64,000 nt of DNA from Allorhizobium paknamense (GTDB taxonomy: Bacteria; Pseudomonadota; Alphaproteobacteria; Rhizobiales; Rhizobiaceae): the NCBI RefSeq assembly GCF_030815125.1, contig NZ_JAUSWH010000011.1:104781-168780 (forward strand), read 5' to 3'. Made by a program: the position numbers and the translations under genes. Numbering within the stretch: position 1 is the stretch's first letter; each line of letters opens with the position of its first letter. Shown here piece by piece: positions 45,237 through 54,696 of the stretch. The notes under the pieces were generated by a model. The model worked only from the letters and a program-made list of their open reading frames with translations, ran no database searches and had not been told where the DNA came from.

Positions 45237-45503
45237 ATGAATGAAGCCGATGCTCTGGATATCATGCGGGCCGCCGTCTGGACGATCCTGATGGCCTCCG
45301 GTCCTGCGGTTCTGGCCGCCATGATCGTCGGCCTGACCATCGCGCTCATCCAGGCGTTGACGCAGGTGCAGGAAATGACCCTCACCTTCGTGCCAAAAAT
45401 CGTGGCGATCATGATCGCTGTCGGCATCAGCGCCCCTTTCGTCGGCGCGCAGATCTCCATCTTCGCCAATCTCGTCTTTTCCCGTGTGCAGTCGGGGTTC
45501 TGA
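45237..45503 (+). CDS. fliQ: FliQ, export gate protein
   Basis: This 88-residue protein with two membrane helices has the FliQ pattern AVLAAMIVGLTIALIQALTQVQEMTLTFVPK in fragments. It forms the export channel with FliP and FliR. I chose ATG 45237 because MNEADALDIMR is a normal FliQ start; the frame is open to 45216. It leads into flhA after about 110 bases. Confidence 0.94.
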   Translation: MNEADALDIMRAAVWTILMASGPAVLAAMIVGLTIALIQALTQVQEMTLTFVPKIVAIMIAVGISAPFVGAQISIFANLVFSRVQSGF

Positions 45504-45615
45504 CCTCCTGTGCTTTCCCAAATCCAACTTCACGCAAGCTTGGAAGCTTAAGGCTGTGCTGAACTAGGCTGAGGATTTTCTCAGCCTCCCTTCTCATGAA
45601 GAGATGGAACGGCAC

Positions 45616-47703
45616 ATGGCGCAGGCACCGACAACACCGATCCCGACAATGGCGAATCGCGGCCGCGATGTCGGCTTTGCCCTTGGCATTGTCGTCATCC
45701 TCTGCATTCTCTTCCTGCCAATCCCGCCCTTCATGATCGACATGGGGCTGGCCTTTTCCATCGCCTTCTCCGTGCTGATCCTGATGGTGGCGCTGTGGAT
45801 CCAGCGGCCGCTGGATTTCTCATCCTTCCCGACCATTCTGCTGATTTCCACCATGGTGCGATTGTCGCTGAACATTGCGACGACGCGCGTCATCCTCTCC
45901 CATGGCCATCAGGGTCATGATGCGGCAGGCGGGGTTATTGCCGGTTTTGCCGGTCTGGTCATGTCGGGCGATTTCGTGATCGGTCTGATCGTCTTCGCGA
46001 TCCTGGTCACCGTCAACTTCATCGTCATCACCAAGGGCGCCACGCGTATCGCCGAAGTCGGCGCCCGCTTCACCCTGGATGCCATTCCCGGCAAGCAGAT
46101 GGCCATCGACGCCGATCTGTCCGCCGGCAGCATCGACGAGGCGGAGGCCCGCCGCCGCCGCACCGAACTGGAGCAGGAAAGCTCCTTCTTCGGCGCCATG
46201 GACGGTGCTTCGAAATTCGTGCGTGGTGACGCCATTGCCGGTCTGATCATCACGGCCATCAACATTTTCGGCGGCATCATCATCGGTTACTTCCGCCACG
46301 GCATGTCGATTGGCGAAGCAGCGGACGTTTTCGTCAAGCTTTCCGTCGGTGACGGTCTGGTTTCGCAGATTCCGGCGCTGATCGTCTCCCTGGCCGCCGG
46401 TCTTCTCGTCTCGCGCGGCGGCAATTCCGGTTCGGCCGACAAGGCGGTGATCGACCAGTTGAGCGGCTATCCGCGCGCGCTGTCCGTTGCCGCCGGTCTG
46501 ATGATGCTGCTGGCGCTGGTGCCCGGCCTGCCCATGCTGCCCTTCCTGGCGCTGGGCAGCGTCATGGCCTTCGGCAGCTGGTTCATTCCGCGCCAGATGG
46601 CCGCCGAGTCGCTGGCGCGCCAGCAGCTTGCGGAAAGCCAGGTGACCCAGACCAAGGAAGCCGAAAAGGATTCCGTCAAGAACGTTCTCAAGACCTCGGA
46701 AATCGAACTGGCGCTCGGCAAGCTCGTCTCCACCCGGCTTCTGGGTGCGCATCAGGAGTTGGCCTTCCGGGTGGGCAAGATGCGGCGTAAATTCGCCAGC
46801 CAGTACGGTTTCGTCGTACCGGAAATCAAGGTCACGGACGATATCTCCATTCCAGACAAGGCCTATCATATCCGCATTCACGGCACGACCATCGCCTCCA
46901 ATTCGCTCAGGGTCGGCGAAGTGCTGGTGGTGACCGGCAATGGCCGCAAACCGCGCATTCCCGGTGACGAGATCCGCGAGCCCGCCTTCGGCATGCCGGC
47001 GGTTTCGATCATGGAGACCTTCGCGGAAGATCTGAAGCGCGAAGGCTTCCACCCGATCGACAACGTCTCGGTGGTGCTCACGCATCTTTCGGAAGTCATC
47101 CGCAACAACCTGCCGCAGCTTCTGTCCTACAAGGACGTGAAGATCCTGATCGACCGGCTCGATCCGGAATACAAGAAGCTGGCGGATGAAATCTGCTCCT
47201 CGCACATGTCTTATTCCGGCCTGCAGGCGGTGCTGAAGCTGCTTCTGGCCGAGCGCGTTTCCATCCGCAACCTGCATCTCATCCTGGAAGCGGTGGCCGA
47301 GCTTGCGCCGCATGTCCGCAAGACCGAACAGATCGTCGAGCATGTGCGCGTGCGCATGGCGCAGCAGCTTTGCGGCGACCTGACGGATAACGGCGTGCTC
47401 AGGGTTCTGCGGCTGGGCAGCAAGTGGGACCTCGTCTTCCACCAGGCGCTGAAGCGCGACAACAAGGGCGAAGTGATCGAATTCGACATCGATCCGCGCT
47501 CGCTCGAAGAGTTCAGCGAACAGGCCAGCAAAGTAATCCGTGAATTCATGGATCGCGGCCTGCCTTTCGTGCTTGTCACGTCGCCGGAAACACGGTCCTA
47601 TGTGCGCATGATCATCGAACGACTGTTTGCGACCCTGCCCGTGCTCTCCCATGTGGAACTGGCCAAGGGCATCGAGATAAAGATCCTGGGCTCCATCTCA
47701 TGA
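45616..47703 (+). CDS. flhA: FlhA, export gate protein
   Basis: This protein of about 695 residues has eight predicted membrane helices in the first 320 residues and includes the FHIPEP-family region ([21 protein letters not shown]). A large cytoplasmic domain binds chaperone-substrate complexes. It energises export by proton flow and forms the nonameric ring below FliPQR. The start [10 protein letters not shown] at 45616 fits relatives; ATG 45604 in the same frame is possible. The stop overlaps the fliR start. Confidence 0.96.
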   Translation: MAQAPTTPIPTMANRGRDVGFALGIVVILCILFLPIPPFMIDMGLAFSIAFSVLILMVALWIQRPLDFSSFPTILLISTMVRLSLNIATTRVILSHGHQGHDAAGGVIAGFAGLVMSGDFVIGLIVFAILVTVNFIVITKGATRIAEVGARFTLDAIPGKQMAIDADLSAGSIDEAEARRRRTELEQESSFFGAMDGASKFVRGDAIAGLIITAINIFGGIIIGYFRHGMSIGEAADVFVKLSVGDGLVSQIPALIVSLAAGLLVSRGGNSGSADKAVIDQLSGYPRALSVAAGLMMLLALVPGLPMLPFLALGSVMAFGSWFIPRQMAAESLARQQLAESQVTQTKEAEKDSVKNVLKTSEIELALGKLVSTRLLGAHQELAFRVGKMRRKFASQYGFVVPEIKVTDDISIPDKAYHIRIHGTTIASNSLRVGEVLVVTGNGRKPRIPGDEIREPAFGMPAVSIMETFAEDLKREGFHPIDNVSVVLTHLSEVIRNNLPQLLSYKDVKILIDRLDPEYKKLADEICSSHMSYSGLQAVLKLLLAERVSIRNLHLILEAVAELAPHVRKTEQIVEHVRVRMAQQLCGDLTDNGVLRVLRLGSKWDLVFHQALKRDNKGEVIEFDIDPRSLEEFSEQASKVIREFMDRGLPFVLVTSPETRSYVRMIIERLFATLPVLSHVELAKGIEIKILGSIS

Positions 47704-48452
47704 TCACCGACCCACAGGGAACGGTGCTGGCGCTGTTCCTGATCTTTTGCCGCATGGGCGGCTGTTTCATGGCCTTGCCCGGCTTTGCAACGGCGCGCGT
47801 CCCGGTGCAGATCAGGCTTTTTGCGGCGGTGGCGGTCTCTGTCGCCTGTCTGCCCATCCTGTGGGACACGGTCTATCCCAAGGTTTCGCAGGGCGGGGCG
47901 GTGTTTATCGCGATGATCGCCACGGAAACGCTGATCGGCACGGTTTTCGGGCTCATCGCCCGAATTTTCACGCTGGGACTGCAATTTGCCGGCTCCATCG
48001 TCACCATGATGATCGGCTTCAACTCGACGCCGATGCCGGACGTGCTGGAAGACAGCAGCGAAAACCAGATGACCAACATGATCAGCTTTTGCGGGCTGAT
48101 GATGTTGTTCATGATGGATTTTCACCACATCGTCTTTCGGGCGCTGATCGAAAGCTATGCGGTCATGCCGATGGGCGGTCTGCCGAACAGCCAGAAAATG
48201 CTGATCACCATGACGGATACGGCGGCCCAGACCTATGTGCTGATGCTTCGGCTGGCGAGCCCCTTCATCCTCTATGGCATCATGTTCAATTTCGGCGTTG
48301 GCCTCGTCAACAAGCTCGCGCCGCAAATTCCGGTCTATTACATCTCCACGCCCTATCTCATCACCGGCGGGCTTCTGCTCGTCTACTGGTCGATCGGCGC
48401 CATGGTGCGGCAGTTCGCCGATAGCTTCATTCCCATTTTTCTCGGAAGGTGA
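47700..48452 (+). CDS. fliR: FliR, export gate protein
   Basis: This 250-residue protein with about six membrane helices has the FliR blocks [20 protein letters not shown] and [31 protein letters not shown] in fragments. It completes the FliPQR channel. It overlaps flhA by four bases and precedes a small coiled-coil gene by 3 bases. Confidence 0.95.
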   Translation: MITDPQGTVLALFLIFCRMGGCFMALPGFATARVPVQIRLFAAVAVSVACLPILWDTVYPKVSQGGAVFIAMIATETLIGTVFGLIARIFTLGLQFAGSIVTMMIGFNSTPMPDVLEDSSENQMTNMISFCGLMMLFMMDFHHIVFRALIESYAVMPMGGLPNSQKMLITMTDTAAQTYVLMLRLASPFILYGIMFNFGVGLVNKLAPQIPVYYISTPYLITGGLLLVYWSIGAMVRQFADSFIPIFLGR

Positions 48453-48455
48453 CGC

Positions 48456-48869
48456 ATGGCGCCGGCGAAAAAATCGCAGAAGCTCAAGCGCCTCGTCGCC
48501 GTGCAGCGGCACCTTGAAAAAATCGCCGACATGAAACTGGCCGAAACCATCCGCCGCCGCGAGGAAATCGCCGCGGGGCTTGACCGCGTGGTCGAAGCGC
48601 TCGGATCGATGGACCCGGTGCACCGGCAATTCGCGCAGAATTATGCGGAACGCTTTTCCCGCCTGACCCAGGACGACAAGCGCATGGCCGATGTGCAGCG
48701 CGTCGAGGAAAACCAGGTGCTGCGCGAGCGCACCAAGGCGGAGCGGCTCGAAGAGAAGATGAAGCAGGCCCGCACCCATGAGGATGAGGAAACCGCCGAG
48801 ATCCAGTTGATGGAGCTTCTCGACATCAAGTTCGCCACGCCAGCCTCCAGCAAGCTTCAAGAGAGATAG
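48456..48869 (+). CDS. FliJ-like coiled-coil protein (candidate)
   Basis: This 137-residue, highly charged, all-helical protein (LKRLVAVQRHLEKIADMKLAE; ERTKAERLEEKMKQARTHED) has the size and heptad character of FliJ/YscO export stalks. No other fliJ is seen near fliI. It sits 3 bases after fliR and before the flgJ-like gene, so it is part of the fliQ-flhA-fliR unit. The assignment is from size, coiled coil and context. I cannot exclude another export chaperone. Confidence 0.6.
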   Translation: MAPAKKSQKLKRLVAVQRHLEKIADMKLAETIRRREEIAAGLDRVVEALGSMDPVHRQFAQNYAERFSRLTQDDKRMADVQRVEENQVLRERTKAERLEEKMKQARTHEDEETAEIQLMELLDIKFATPASSKLQER

Positions 48870-48903
48870 TCATTTCCACATTGATTTTCAGGGGATGATG
48901 ACA

Positions 48904-49473
48904 GTGGCAATTTCTCCTCCCAGCGATCTCGTTCTCGATGTCGTGCGAGCAGCAGATCCGTCTGCGATGGCTGATGCGCAGCAGAAGCTTCAATCGGCGC
49001 GGGCCGCCGTCAAGGCTGCCAGCCTCAACGAAAAGAGCGCCGGCTTCGACGTGGCCATGAACACCATGAACAGCGCCGCCTCCAGGGCCGGGCTCGGTAA
49101 TGCGACGTCGCATATCAAGACCGAGGATATTCCCAAGCCCTACCGGCAATATGAGGGCGTGATTCTGCAGAATTTTGTGCAGTCCATGCTGCCGAAGGAT
49201 AGCGAAGCCGTGTTCGGCAAGGGCAATGCCGGTGCGATCTGGAAGAGCATGATGGCCGAGCAGATCGGCAATACCATTGCCGAGCGCGGCGGTATCGGCA
49301 TCGCCAAGCAGATGTATTCGGAACAGTTGTCGAAGATGCGCGACAAGGGCACGCAGAACGTCGTGGCCGATGCGGATGCCAACAAGATGGCCGAGATGCA
49401 GTTGCACCAGATCGAGCGTGATGCGCTGGGTCTGCTCCAGACCGATCAGTCGACCACGACGCAGACGGCCTGA
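48904..49473 (+). CDS. flgJ: FlgJ-like rod-binding protein
   Basis: This protein of about 189 residues has the FlgJ N-terminal rod-cap domain, seen as YEGVILQNFVQSMLPKDSEAVFGKGNAG and MMAEQIGNTIAERGGIGIAKQM in parts. It lacks the C-terminal muramidase of enteric FlgJ; the separate transglycosylase at 38180 may supply that activity. I favour GTG 48904, because AGGGG then lies 9 bases upstream. ATG 48895 or 48898 are in frame but too close to it. Confidence 0.8.
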   Translation: MAISPPSDLVLDVVRAADPSAMADAQQKLQSARAAVKAASLNEKSAGFDVAMNTMNSAASRAGLGNATSHIKTEDIPKPYRQYEGVILQNFVQSMLPKDSEAVFGKGNAGAIWKSMMAEQIGNTIAERGGIGIAKQMYSEQLSKMRDKGTQNVVADADANKMAEMQLHQIERDALGLLQTDQSTTTQTA

Positions 49474-49602
49474 TCTACATTTTTTGAAATCGGATGCCGC
49501 ATGAGGCGGCAACAGACATGGGTATCAGGGCCGGCGGTGGGGCTGGCCTGGATGGCCGGGCGGTTTTACGCCTTCCTGCAAGACCTCAAGGAAAAGACTT
49601 TT

Positions 49603-49968
49603 ATGGAACATGTGTCCAACGATTACCGGATCAAGACCGTTCTCGGCCGTCTTGAGATGATCGTCGATAATGAGAATGCCCGGATCGGCAAGGATCCGGA
49701 ATTCGACCTCAAGCTGTCGAACGCCCATAAAAGCCGCTGCCTTTATGAATTGACCATGCTGTTTCGGGAAACCGATCCGCAGGAACTGGCCGTCAACCAT
49801 GTCGAGCAGATGCACAGCGTCAAGAAGAAACTGGCGCTGAACGCGCGCCGCGTGGAGGCGCATCTGCATGCCGTACGCGCCGTGGCGGATATCCTGCGCA
49901 CCGCCGTTCAGGAGGCCGATGGAGACGGCACCTACACCCAGGAACAGTTTCTCTATAGAGAAAATTGA
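49603..49968 (+). CDS. FlgN-like export chaperone (candidate)
   Basis: This 121-residue helical protein (MEHVSNDYRIKTVLGRLEMI; KKKLALNARRVEAHLHAVRAV) has the length and helical-hairpin character of FlgN, which escorts FlgK and FlgL. AAGGAAAAG precedes ATG 49603; an earlier in-frame ATG at 49501 adds a Trp-rich stretch with no such signal. The stop overlaps the next start (TGATG). The match is weak and structural. Confidence 0.55.
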   Translation: MEHVSNDYRIKTVLGRLEMIVDNENARIGKDPEFDLKLSNAHKSRCLYELTMLFRETDPQELAVNHVEQMHSVKKKLALNARRVEAHLHAVRAVADILRTAVQEADGDGTYTQEQFLYREN

Positions 49969-50501
49969 TGGTCAAGATCGTCATCGCTGGCATTTGGGCC
50001 TGTATCGTCACGCTGGTTGCGGTGTATTTTTCCGTGCAGCTTGCCACAAGGCCAGCCCCCGTCGAGGAATCCAAGGCGCCGCCCACGGATGTCATCCGTG
50101 GTGAGCCGGTGACCGTGCCCTATGTGGACGATAGCGGCGTCAAGGGCTATTTCCTTGGCCGCTTTACCTTCGTCGTCGACAAGGAAAAGGCCAAGACCAT
50201 CAATATTCCCATGACGGAATTGATGACCGACCAGCTCTTCACCGTGCTGGTGGGCAATAAAATCATCGATTTGACCAGCGGTAAAAAACTGGATGTCGAA
50301 CAGTTCCGCCAGACCATTCTTACAGGCGTGAACAAGCGCCTGGGCGATGATGTGGTGAAAAGCGTGATGATCGAGCAACTGGATTTCCTGGCCAAGGAAG
50401 ATCTGCGCGAGACCGGCGGCAAGCCCAAGCTGAAGCCTGCTGTGAAGATCGTCGAGGGCGAAGCCCCGCCCGCTGCCGCCGCCGCTCCCGCCCAGCATTG
50501 A
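49968..50501 (+). CDS. FliL-like single-pass membrane protein (candidate)
   Basis: This 177-residue protein has one N-terminal membrane helix (about 3-23) and a periplasmic domain (KGYFLGRFTFVVDKEKAK; VNKRLGDDVVKSVMIEQLDF). The order of its strands and helix recalls the FliL/stomatin-like fold of the true FliL at 26262. It ends in a Pro/Ala-rich tail. It is the last gene of the fliQ-started unit and is translationally coupled to the FlgN-like gene. A second FliL-like stator accessory protein is my inference; otherwise it is a hypothetical flagellar protein. Confidence 0.55.
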   Translation: MVKIVIAGIWACIVTLVAVYFSVQLATRPAPVEESKAPPTDVIRGEPVTVPYVDDSGVKGYFLGRFTFVVDKEKAKTINIPMTELMTDQLFTVLVGNKIIDLTSGKKLDVEQFRQTILTGVNKRLGDDVVKSVMIEQLDFLAKEDLRETGGKPKLKPAVKIVEGEAPPAAAAAPAQH

Positions 50502-50514
50502 CGGGCTGTGCTTG

Positions 50515-50563
50515 TGTGTTTCCGGACGGAAAGCTGGTTCCCACTTTTCCTGGAAATGCTCTG
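50515..50563. repeat. Rhizobial intergenic repeat, family A (short form)
   Basis: GTGTTTCCGGACGGAAAGC...CACTTTTCCTGGAAATGC, a hairpin-forming copy after the flagellar cluster. Confidence 0.6.
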
Positions 50564-50691
50564 GCAGGGCCGCGCAAACAGGGTAACCATAGCTTAAAGA
50601 AACACGTGCAAATTTTAGCCCGAAGCTTAAACCGGATTTGAGCCTTGGCCGTTACGCTTGCCTGATCTCAAAGGATGTGATCGGGGCATTC

Positions 50692-51615
50692 ATGCGCACG
50701 GCCTATCGAACGGCAAGAACGACCACCGGAGAAACGGGCGATCCCATGCGGACGGCCCGGTTGATCCATCGAATCCGGCAGGATTTGGCAGATCAGGCCT
50801 TGCACATGGACATTCTCGACCAGAACATCGATCGTTTTACCCTGGATGGAGAGGCTGCCAGCCACACCCTGCCACGGCGCCGGCTGTTCGGCCAGCCCGT
50901 GCTGGACGTGCCGTGGATGACGGCGCTCGGCTTTCTCGATTATCTCGCCTCCAAGCCGGGCTCGCACGTCAAGATCGCCTTTCTCAACGCCCACAACGCC
51001 AATATGATGATCCAGGACGAGGAGTACCGGACCATCCTCAAGGATCAGATCGTCCTGCCGGACGGCGTCGGCGTGGATCTGGCCGCAACGCTGATCGACG
51101 GCAAGCCGTTTGCGGCCAATCTGAACGGCACCGATCTGGTGCCGGCCCTGCTCACCTTCATTGCCACGCCGCGCCGTGTCGGGTTGATCGGCGGCAGGCC
51201 GGGGGTTCTGGCGGGCGCTGTCGCCAATTTCCGCCGCCATGCGCCCTGGCATGAGTTCGTGCCGGTCGCCGATGGCTTCTTCGATGACGAGGAGCTGCCG
51301 ATCATTCTCGAACGTCTGGCCGAGGCGAAGATCGATATTTTGCTGGTGGGCATGGGCACGCCGCTTCAGGAAAAATGGGTGGCGCGGCATATCACCTCCC
51401 GCCATGCCCGCGTGGTGCTCACCGTCGGGGCGCTGTTCGATTTCGTGTCCGGCAGTGTCGCTCGCGCCCCCGGCTGGATGCGCCGCATCCGGTTCGAATG
51501 GCTCTATCGTCTGCTGCTGGAGCCGGGCCGGCTCTGGCGGCGCTATCTCGTCGGCATTCCGCTCTTCATCCTGCACACCTTGAAGTACAGGCGGCAGTCG
51601 CGCCGCAAGCCCTGA
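50692..51615 (+). CDS. WecB/TagA/CpsF-family glycosyltransferase (GT26)
   Basis: This protein of about 307 residues has the GT26 features [20 protein letters not shown] and [13 protein letters not shown], with the Asp of the DG motif. The [10 protein letters not shown] block and [17 protein letters not shown] follow. Family members transfer ManNAc(A) or glucose-type sugars to lipid-linked acceptors in polysaccharide synthesis. It stands alone, so it could serve exopolysaccharide or flagellin glycosylation; nothing here decides. The start is uncertain: ATG 50692 or ATG 50746 (TTG 50638 is also open). Confidence 0.88.
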   Translation: MRTAYRTARTTTGETGDPMRTARLIHRIRQDLADQALHMDILDQNIDRFTLDGEAASHTLPRRRLFGQPVLDVPWMTALGFLDYLASKPGSHVKIAFLNAHNANMMIQDEEYRTILKDQIVLPDGVGVDLAATLIDGKPFAANLNGTDLVPALLTFIATPRRVGLIGGRPGVLAGAVANFRRHAPWHEFVPVADGFFDDEELPIILERLAEAKIDILLVGMGTPLQEKWVARHITSRHARVVLTVGALFDFVSGSVARAPGWMRRIRFEWLYRLLLEPGRLWRRYLVGIPLFILHTLKYRRQSRRKP

Positions 51616-51619
51616 TTTT

Positions 51620-51822
51620 CCACTTTTGCTGCAAATGCCGGTTCTTCGGTGTTTCGCATTTGCACACGCAAAACCGCGTTCCACTTTTGCTGCAAATGCT
51701 GGCTCTTCGATGTTTCGCATTTGCACACGCAAAACCGGTTTCCACTTTTGCTGCAAATGCTGGCTCTTCGATGTTTCGCATTTGCACACGCAAAACCGGT
51801 TTCCACTTTTGCTGCAAATGCT
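51620..51822. repeat. 61-bp tandem repeat array (about 3.3 units) derived from family A
   Basis: Units begin CCACTTTTGCTGCAAATGCT at 51620, 51681, 51742 and 51803, exactly 61 bases apart, with a few changes in the first unit. Each unit holds GTTTCGCATTTGCACACGC and an AAAACCGG half-site related to family A repeats. It lies between the GT26 gene and folD. Confidence 0.85.
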
Positions 51823-51880
51823 CTATAGCGGCTTGGGTTTGCGTAAAGGTGGCGCATCGGCCGCCTGCCCGGAAGCAGGA

Positions 51881-52789
51881 ATGACAGGCGTGGTCACGAT
51901 TATCGATGGAAAAGAGGTTGCCGCCTCGGTTATCGAAGCGGTGAAGGCAAGTGCTGAAGGCTACACGGCAAAGACGGGCGGCAAGGTCGGTCTCGCTGTG
52001 GTGATCGTCGGCAACGATCCGGCCAGCCATGCCTATGTCGGCGCCAAGGGCCGCATGGCCAAGGAATGCGGCTTCAATTCCATCCAGCATACCCTACCGG
52101 AAGACACCTCGCAGCAGGACCTCTTGGCCCTGGTCAACACGCTGAACGCCGATCCTTCGATCCATGGCATTCTGGTGCAACTGCCTTTGCCGAAGCATTT
52201 CAATTCGGAAGAGATTATCCAGTCCATCCTGCCGGAAAAGGATGTGGACGGGCTGCATGTGGTCAATGCCGGCAAGCTCGCCACCGGCGATCTGGCCAGC
52301 GGGCTGATCTCCTGCACGCCGGCAGGCGCGATGCTGCTGGTGCGCAAGATCCATGGCAAGGATCTTTCCGGCCTCAATGCGCTGGTGATCGGCCGCTCGA
52401 ACCTGTTCGGCAAACCTATGGGGCAATTGCTGCTCAATGCCAATGCCACCGTGACCATGGCCCATTCCCGCAGCCGGGATTTGCCGGGCCTTTGCCGCAC
52501 GGCGGATATTCTGGTGGCCGCCGTTGGCCGTGCCGAAATGGTCAAGGCCGATTGGGTCAAGGATGGCGCAACCGTCATCGATGTCGGCATCAATCGTGTT
52601 CCCGCCCCTGAAAAGGGTGAGGGCAAGACCAAACTGGTCGGCGATGTCGATTTTGCCGCCTGCAAGGACAAGGCCGCTGCGATCACGCCGGTTCCCGGCG
52701 GCGTCGGCCCCATGACCATCGCCATGCTGATGGCCAATACGGTGATTGCCGCCCACCGCACCGCGGGCCTTGAAGTGCCTGTATTTTAG
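51881..52789 (+). CDS. folD: FolD, methylenetetrahydrofolate dehydrogenase/cyclohydrolase
   Basis: This 302-residue cytosolic enzyme interconverts 5,10-methylene-, methenyl- and 10-formyl-THF in one-carbon metabolism using NADP. Visible features are [20 protein letters not shown] with the catalytic Lys/Tyr region (residues about 46-66). [23 protein letters not shown] (Rossmann part) and [16 protein letters not shown] at the C-terminus follow. ATG 51881 starts the conserved protein; the open frame upstream is only repeat DNA. A 143-bp inverted-repeat element begins at its stop codon. Confidence 0.96.
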   Translation: MTGVVTIIDGKEVAASVIEAVKASAEGYTAKTGGKVGLAVVIVGNDPASHAYVGAKGRMAKECGFNSIQHTLPEDTSQQDLLALVNTLNADPSIHGILVQLPLPKHFNSEEIIQSILPEKDVDGLHVVNAGKLATGDLASGLISCTPAGAMLLVRKIHGKDLSGLNALVIGRSNLFGKPMGQLLLNANATVTMAHSRSRDLPGLCRTADILVAAVGRAEMVKADWVKDGATVIDVGINRVPAPEKGEGKTKLVGDVDFAACKDKAAAITPVPGGVGPMTIAMLMANTVIAAHRTAGLEVPVF

Positions 52790-52930
52790 GGTGTGTGGAC
52801 ATTCGCCCTTGAGCGGGCTGCAAACGGCAATTTCCTGCGCTTCCGGTGCTCATGTACTCAAGTACACTCCGCTCCGGTTCTCGAAAATCAGCGTTTTCGC
52901 CACGCCCAAAGCCGAATGTCCACACACCCT
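52788..52930. repeat. 143-bp element with perfect 18-bp terminal inverted repeats
   Basis: AGGGTGTGTGGACATTCG at 52788-52805 is repeated inverted at 52913-52930, with a central GTACTCAAGTAC palindrome. It carries no coding capacity. The size and ends resemble a MITE or a rhizobial palindromic repeat. Its left end overlaps the folD stop. Confidence 0.8.
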
Positions 52931-53032
52931 AGAGCGCTTTTCGATCTGATTGAATCAGATCGGCGCTCTAACATTTTATTTTGGAAGCATAATCTTGTCG
53001 ATCCTCGTTTCACTCCGGTCGGATTATGCTCT
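52931..53032. repeat. Intergenic repeat, family C
   Basis: Second copy of the element at 28815-28913: GATCTGATTGAATCAGATC palindrome, AAGCATAATCTTG, and a GGTCGGATTATGCTCT end. Confidence 0.7.
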
Positions 53033-53138
53033 ACTGCATAATTCCTTAAATCGGAATCGATTTAAGGTAAAAATTATGCAGCAGATTTAAAGTGTTACAG
53101 CGTCCTTTGTGCGTTTGATAAAACGCACGGCGCTGTAA
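53033..53138. repeat. Intergenic repeat, family B
   Basis: Close copy of 12293-12399: TGCATAATTCCTTAAATCGG, AATTATGCAGCAGAT, and the AACGCAC...GCGTT-type hairpin end. It starts directly at the end of the family C copy. Confidence 0.7.
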
Positions 53139-53153
53139 AAGTCAGCTCGTTTT

Positions 53154-53204
53154 TACGCATTTCCGAACGGAAAACCGGATTCCACTTTTCTCGGGACAGC
53201 TCTA
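53154..53204. repeat. Rhizobial intergenic repeat, family A (short form)
   Basis: ACGCATTTCCGAACGGAAAA, CCGGATTCCACTTTTC. It overlaps the end of aglR by a few bases. Confidence 0.6.
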
Positions 53205-54227
53205 TCCGGGTGCGGGTCCGGTCGAGGCGCGCACCACCAGTTCCGCCTGCCAGACCTCCTGCAGCGGCGGTCCATGCTGCGGGTCGGTGATCTCGGCAAT
53301 CAGCCGTTCGGCCACGCGCCGCCCGGCATTGCGCAGCGAGGACATGGTGGTGGTGAGCGGCACGGTGAAATTCTGCGGCTTGAGAAGCGGCAGATCGTCG
53401 TCATGAGCGATCAGCGAAAGATCGCGGCCCAGCACAAGCCCCGCCTCGTCCAGCGCCCGGACCGCGCCCAGCGCCAGAACAGTACTGGCGCAGAGAATGG
53501 CGGTGGGCCGCTCGGGCAGGCCAAGCAGGTGTTTCATGTGGCGATAGCCCCATTCATCGCTCATCGGGCCGTTGGTGATGGCATTTTCAGACAATGTCAG
53601 TCCGGCGCTCGTCAGCGCCTGATCGACGCCCAGCCTGCGCCTTTGCGCGAAATCCAGCTCCACCGGACCGTTCAGCAGCCCGAAGCGGCGGTGTCCAAGC
53701 CCGATCAGCAGATCGGTCGCCTCGCGAAAGGCGCCCTCGTTATCGACATCGAGAAACGGATAATCGGTCTTCAGCCCCAGCGAACGGCCATGCACCACGA
53801 AGGGAACGGGCAGGGATTTGGCCATGGCGATGCGCGGGTCCTTCTCGCGCATATAGGCGAGATAATAGGCGTCCACCGCGCCGCTGGAGACCAGGCCGCG
53901 AATGGCCTGCTGCTCTTCCTTCGGCTGGGAAGGGATGATGACGAAATGAAATTCGTGCCTCAGGCAGACCTCGGCCAGCCCGCTTTGAAACTCGGCGAAA
54001 TGAATATCGGAGGACTGTTCGGGGGAAATCGGCATGACCAGCCCCAGCGATCCCGCCTTGCCCGTCGCCAGCCGTTGCGCGGCGCGGTTCGGGCGATAGC
54101 CGGTTTCGCGGGCAGCCTTCATCACCCGCTGCCGGGTTTCCTCACCCACTTCCGGATAGCCGTTCAAGGCCCGGCTGATCGTGGTTTGCGACAGGCCGAG
54201 CAGTTCCGATAGCTGTTTCAGGTTCAC
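53202..54227 (-). CDS. aglR: AglR, LacI-family repressor of alpha-glucoside genes
   Basis: This 341-residue regulator has an N-terminal LacI helix-turn-helix (NLKQLSELLGLSQTTISRAL; hinge GYRPNRAAQRLATG) and a periplasmic-binding-protein-like effector domain (residues 60-335). It is divergent from aglE, as aglR is in Sinorhizobium, where it controls aglEFGAK in response to alpha-glucosides such as sucrose, maltose and trehalose. A perfect LacI-type palindrome at 54697-54712 is its likely operator. Confidence 0.92.
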   Translation of the reverse strand: MNLKQLSELLGLSQTTISRALNGYPEVGEETRQRVMKAARETGYRPNRAAQRLATGKAGSLGLVMPISPEQSSDIHFAEFQSGLAEVCLRHEFHFVIIPSQPKEEQQAIRGLVSSGAVDAYYLAYMREKDPRIAMAKSLPVPFVVHGRSLGLKTDYPFLDVDNEGAFREATDLLIGLGHRRFGLLNGPVELDFAQRRRLGVDQALTSAGLTLSENAITNGPMSDEWGYRHMKHLLGLPERPTAILCASTVLALGAVRALDEAGLVLGRDLSLIAHDDDLPLLKPQNFTVPLTTTMSSLRNAGRRVAERLIAEITDPQHGPPLQEVWQAELVVRASTGPAPG

Positions 54228-54261
54228 GTCAGGCTGGTCTCCTCCCGGGCCTCTCCCGGCC

Positions 54262-54604
54262 TACTGCATAATTCCTGAAATCGGAATCGATTTATACGAA
54301 GAGTCATTGAAAATGACTCTTCGTATTCCTCTTTCGAATATCTCAAGCCCTTGATGCATTTGAGATATTCGAAATTCTTTCAAGGCGAGGATGCGTTAGC
54401 ATCTTTGAGCCTTGGTATTAAGGAGAAAATTTTGCAGCAGATGTAAAGCGATTTGAAAGTTTAAAACGCCTGCTATGCCGTGAAAAGCATTTTCGCTGCC
54501 ATACAGCGCCGTGCGTTCTATCAAACGCACAAAGGACGCTGTAAGTCTTTCAATATACTGCATAATTCCTTAAATCGATTTTGATTTAAGGAATTATGCA
54601 GTAG
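54262..54604. repeat. Interrupted family B repeat with hairpin-rich insertion and a second partial copy
   Basis: A family B element starts at 54262 but is broken after GATTTA (54293) by about 125 bases and resumes at TTAAGGAGAAAATTTTGCAG. The insert has two near-perfect stem-loops: ATACGAAGAGTCATT with AATGACTCTTCGTAT, and TTTCGAATATCTCAA with TTGAGATATTCGAAA. A second family B palindrome (TGCATAATTCCTTAAATCG...AATTATGCA) closes the region. Confidence 0.75.
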
Positions 54605-54696
54605 CCATCAATAGGGCTTAAAACAGGCTTCCCCACGGCGTGAATTTCCCGGTGCAGGGGGCTTGACTCTGCCCCGGCCTCCATGGCTCTTTATCA

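Noticed and set aside
45820..47652. Minus-strand open frame of 610 codons opposite flhA
   Set aside because: Antisense shadow of a strongly conserved gene; composition (many His, Gln, Arg, Asp) is an artefact of the complementary codons.
51620..51822. Possible CRISPR array (regularly spaced repeats between GT26 gene and folD)
   Set aside because: The 61-base units are repeated in full, including what would be spacers, with no cas genes nearby; it is a simple tandem repeat.
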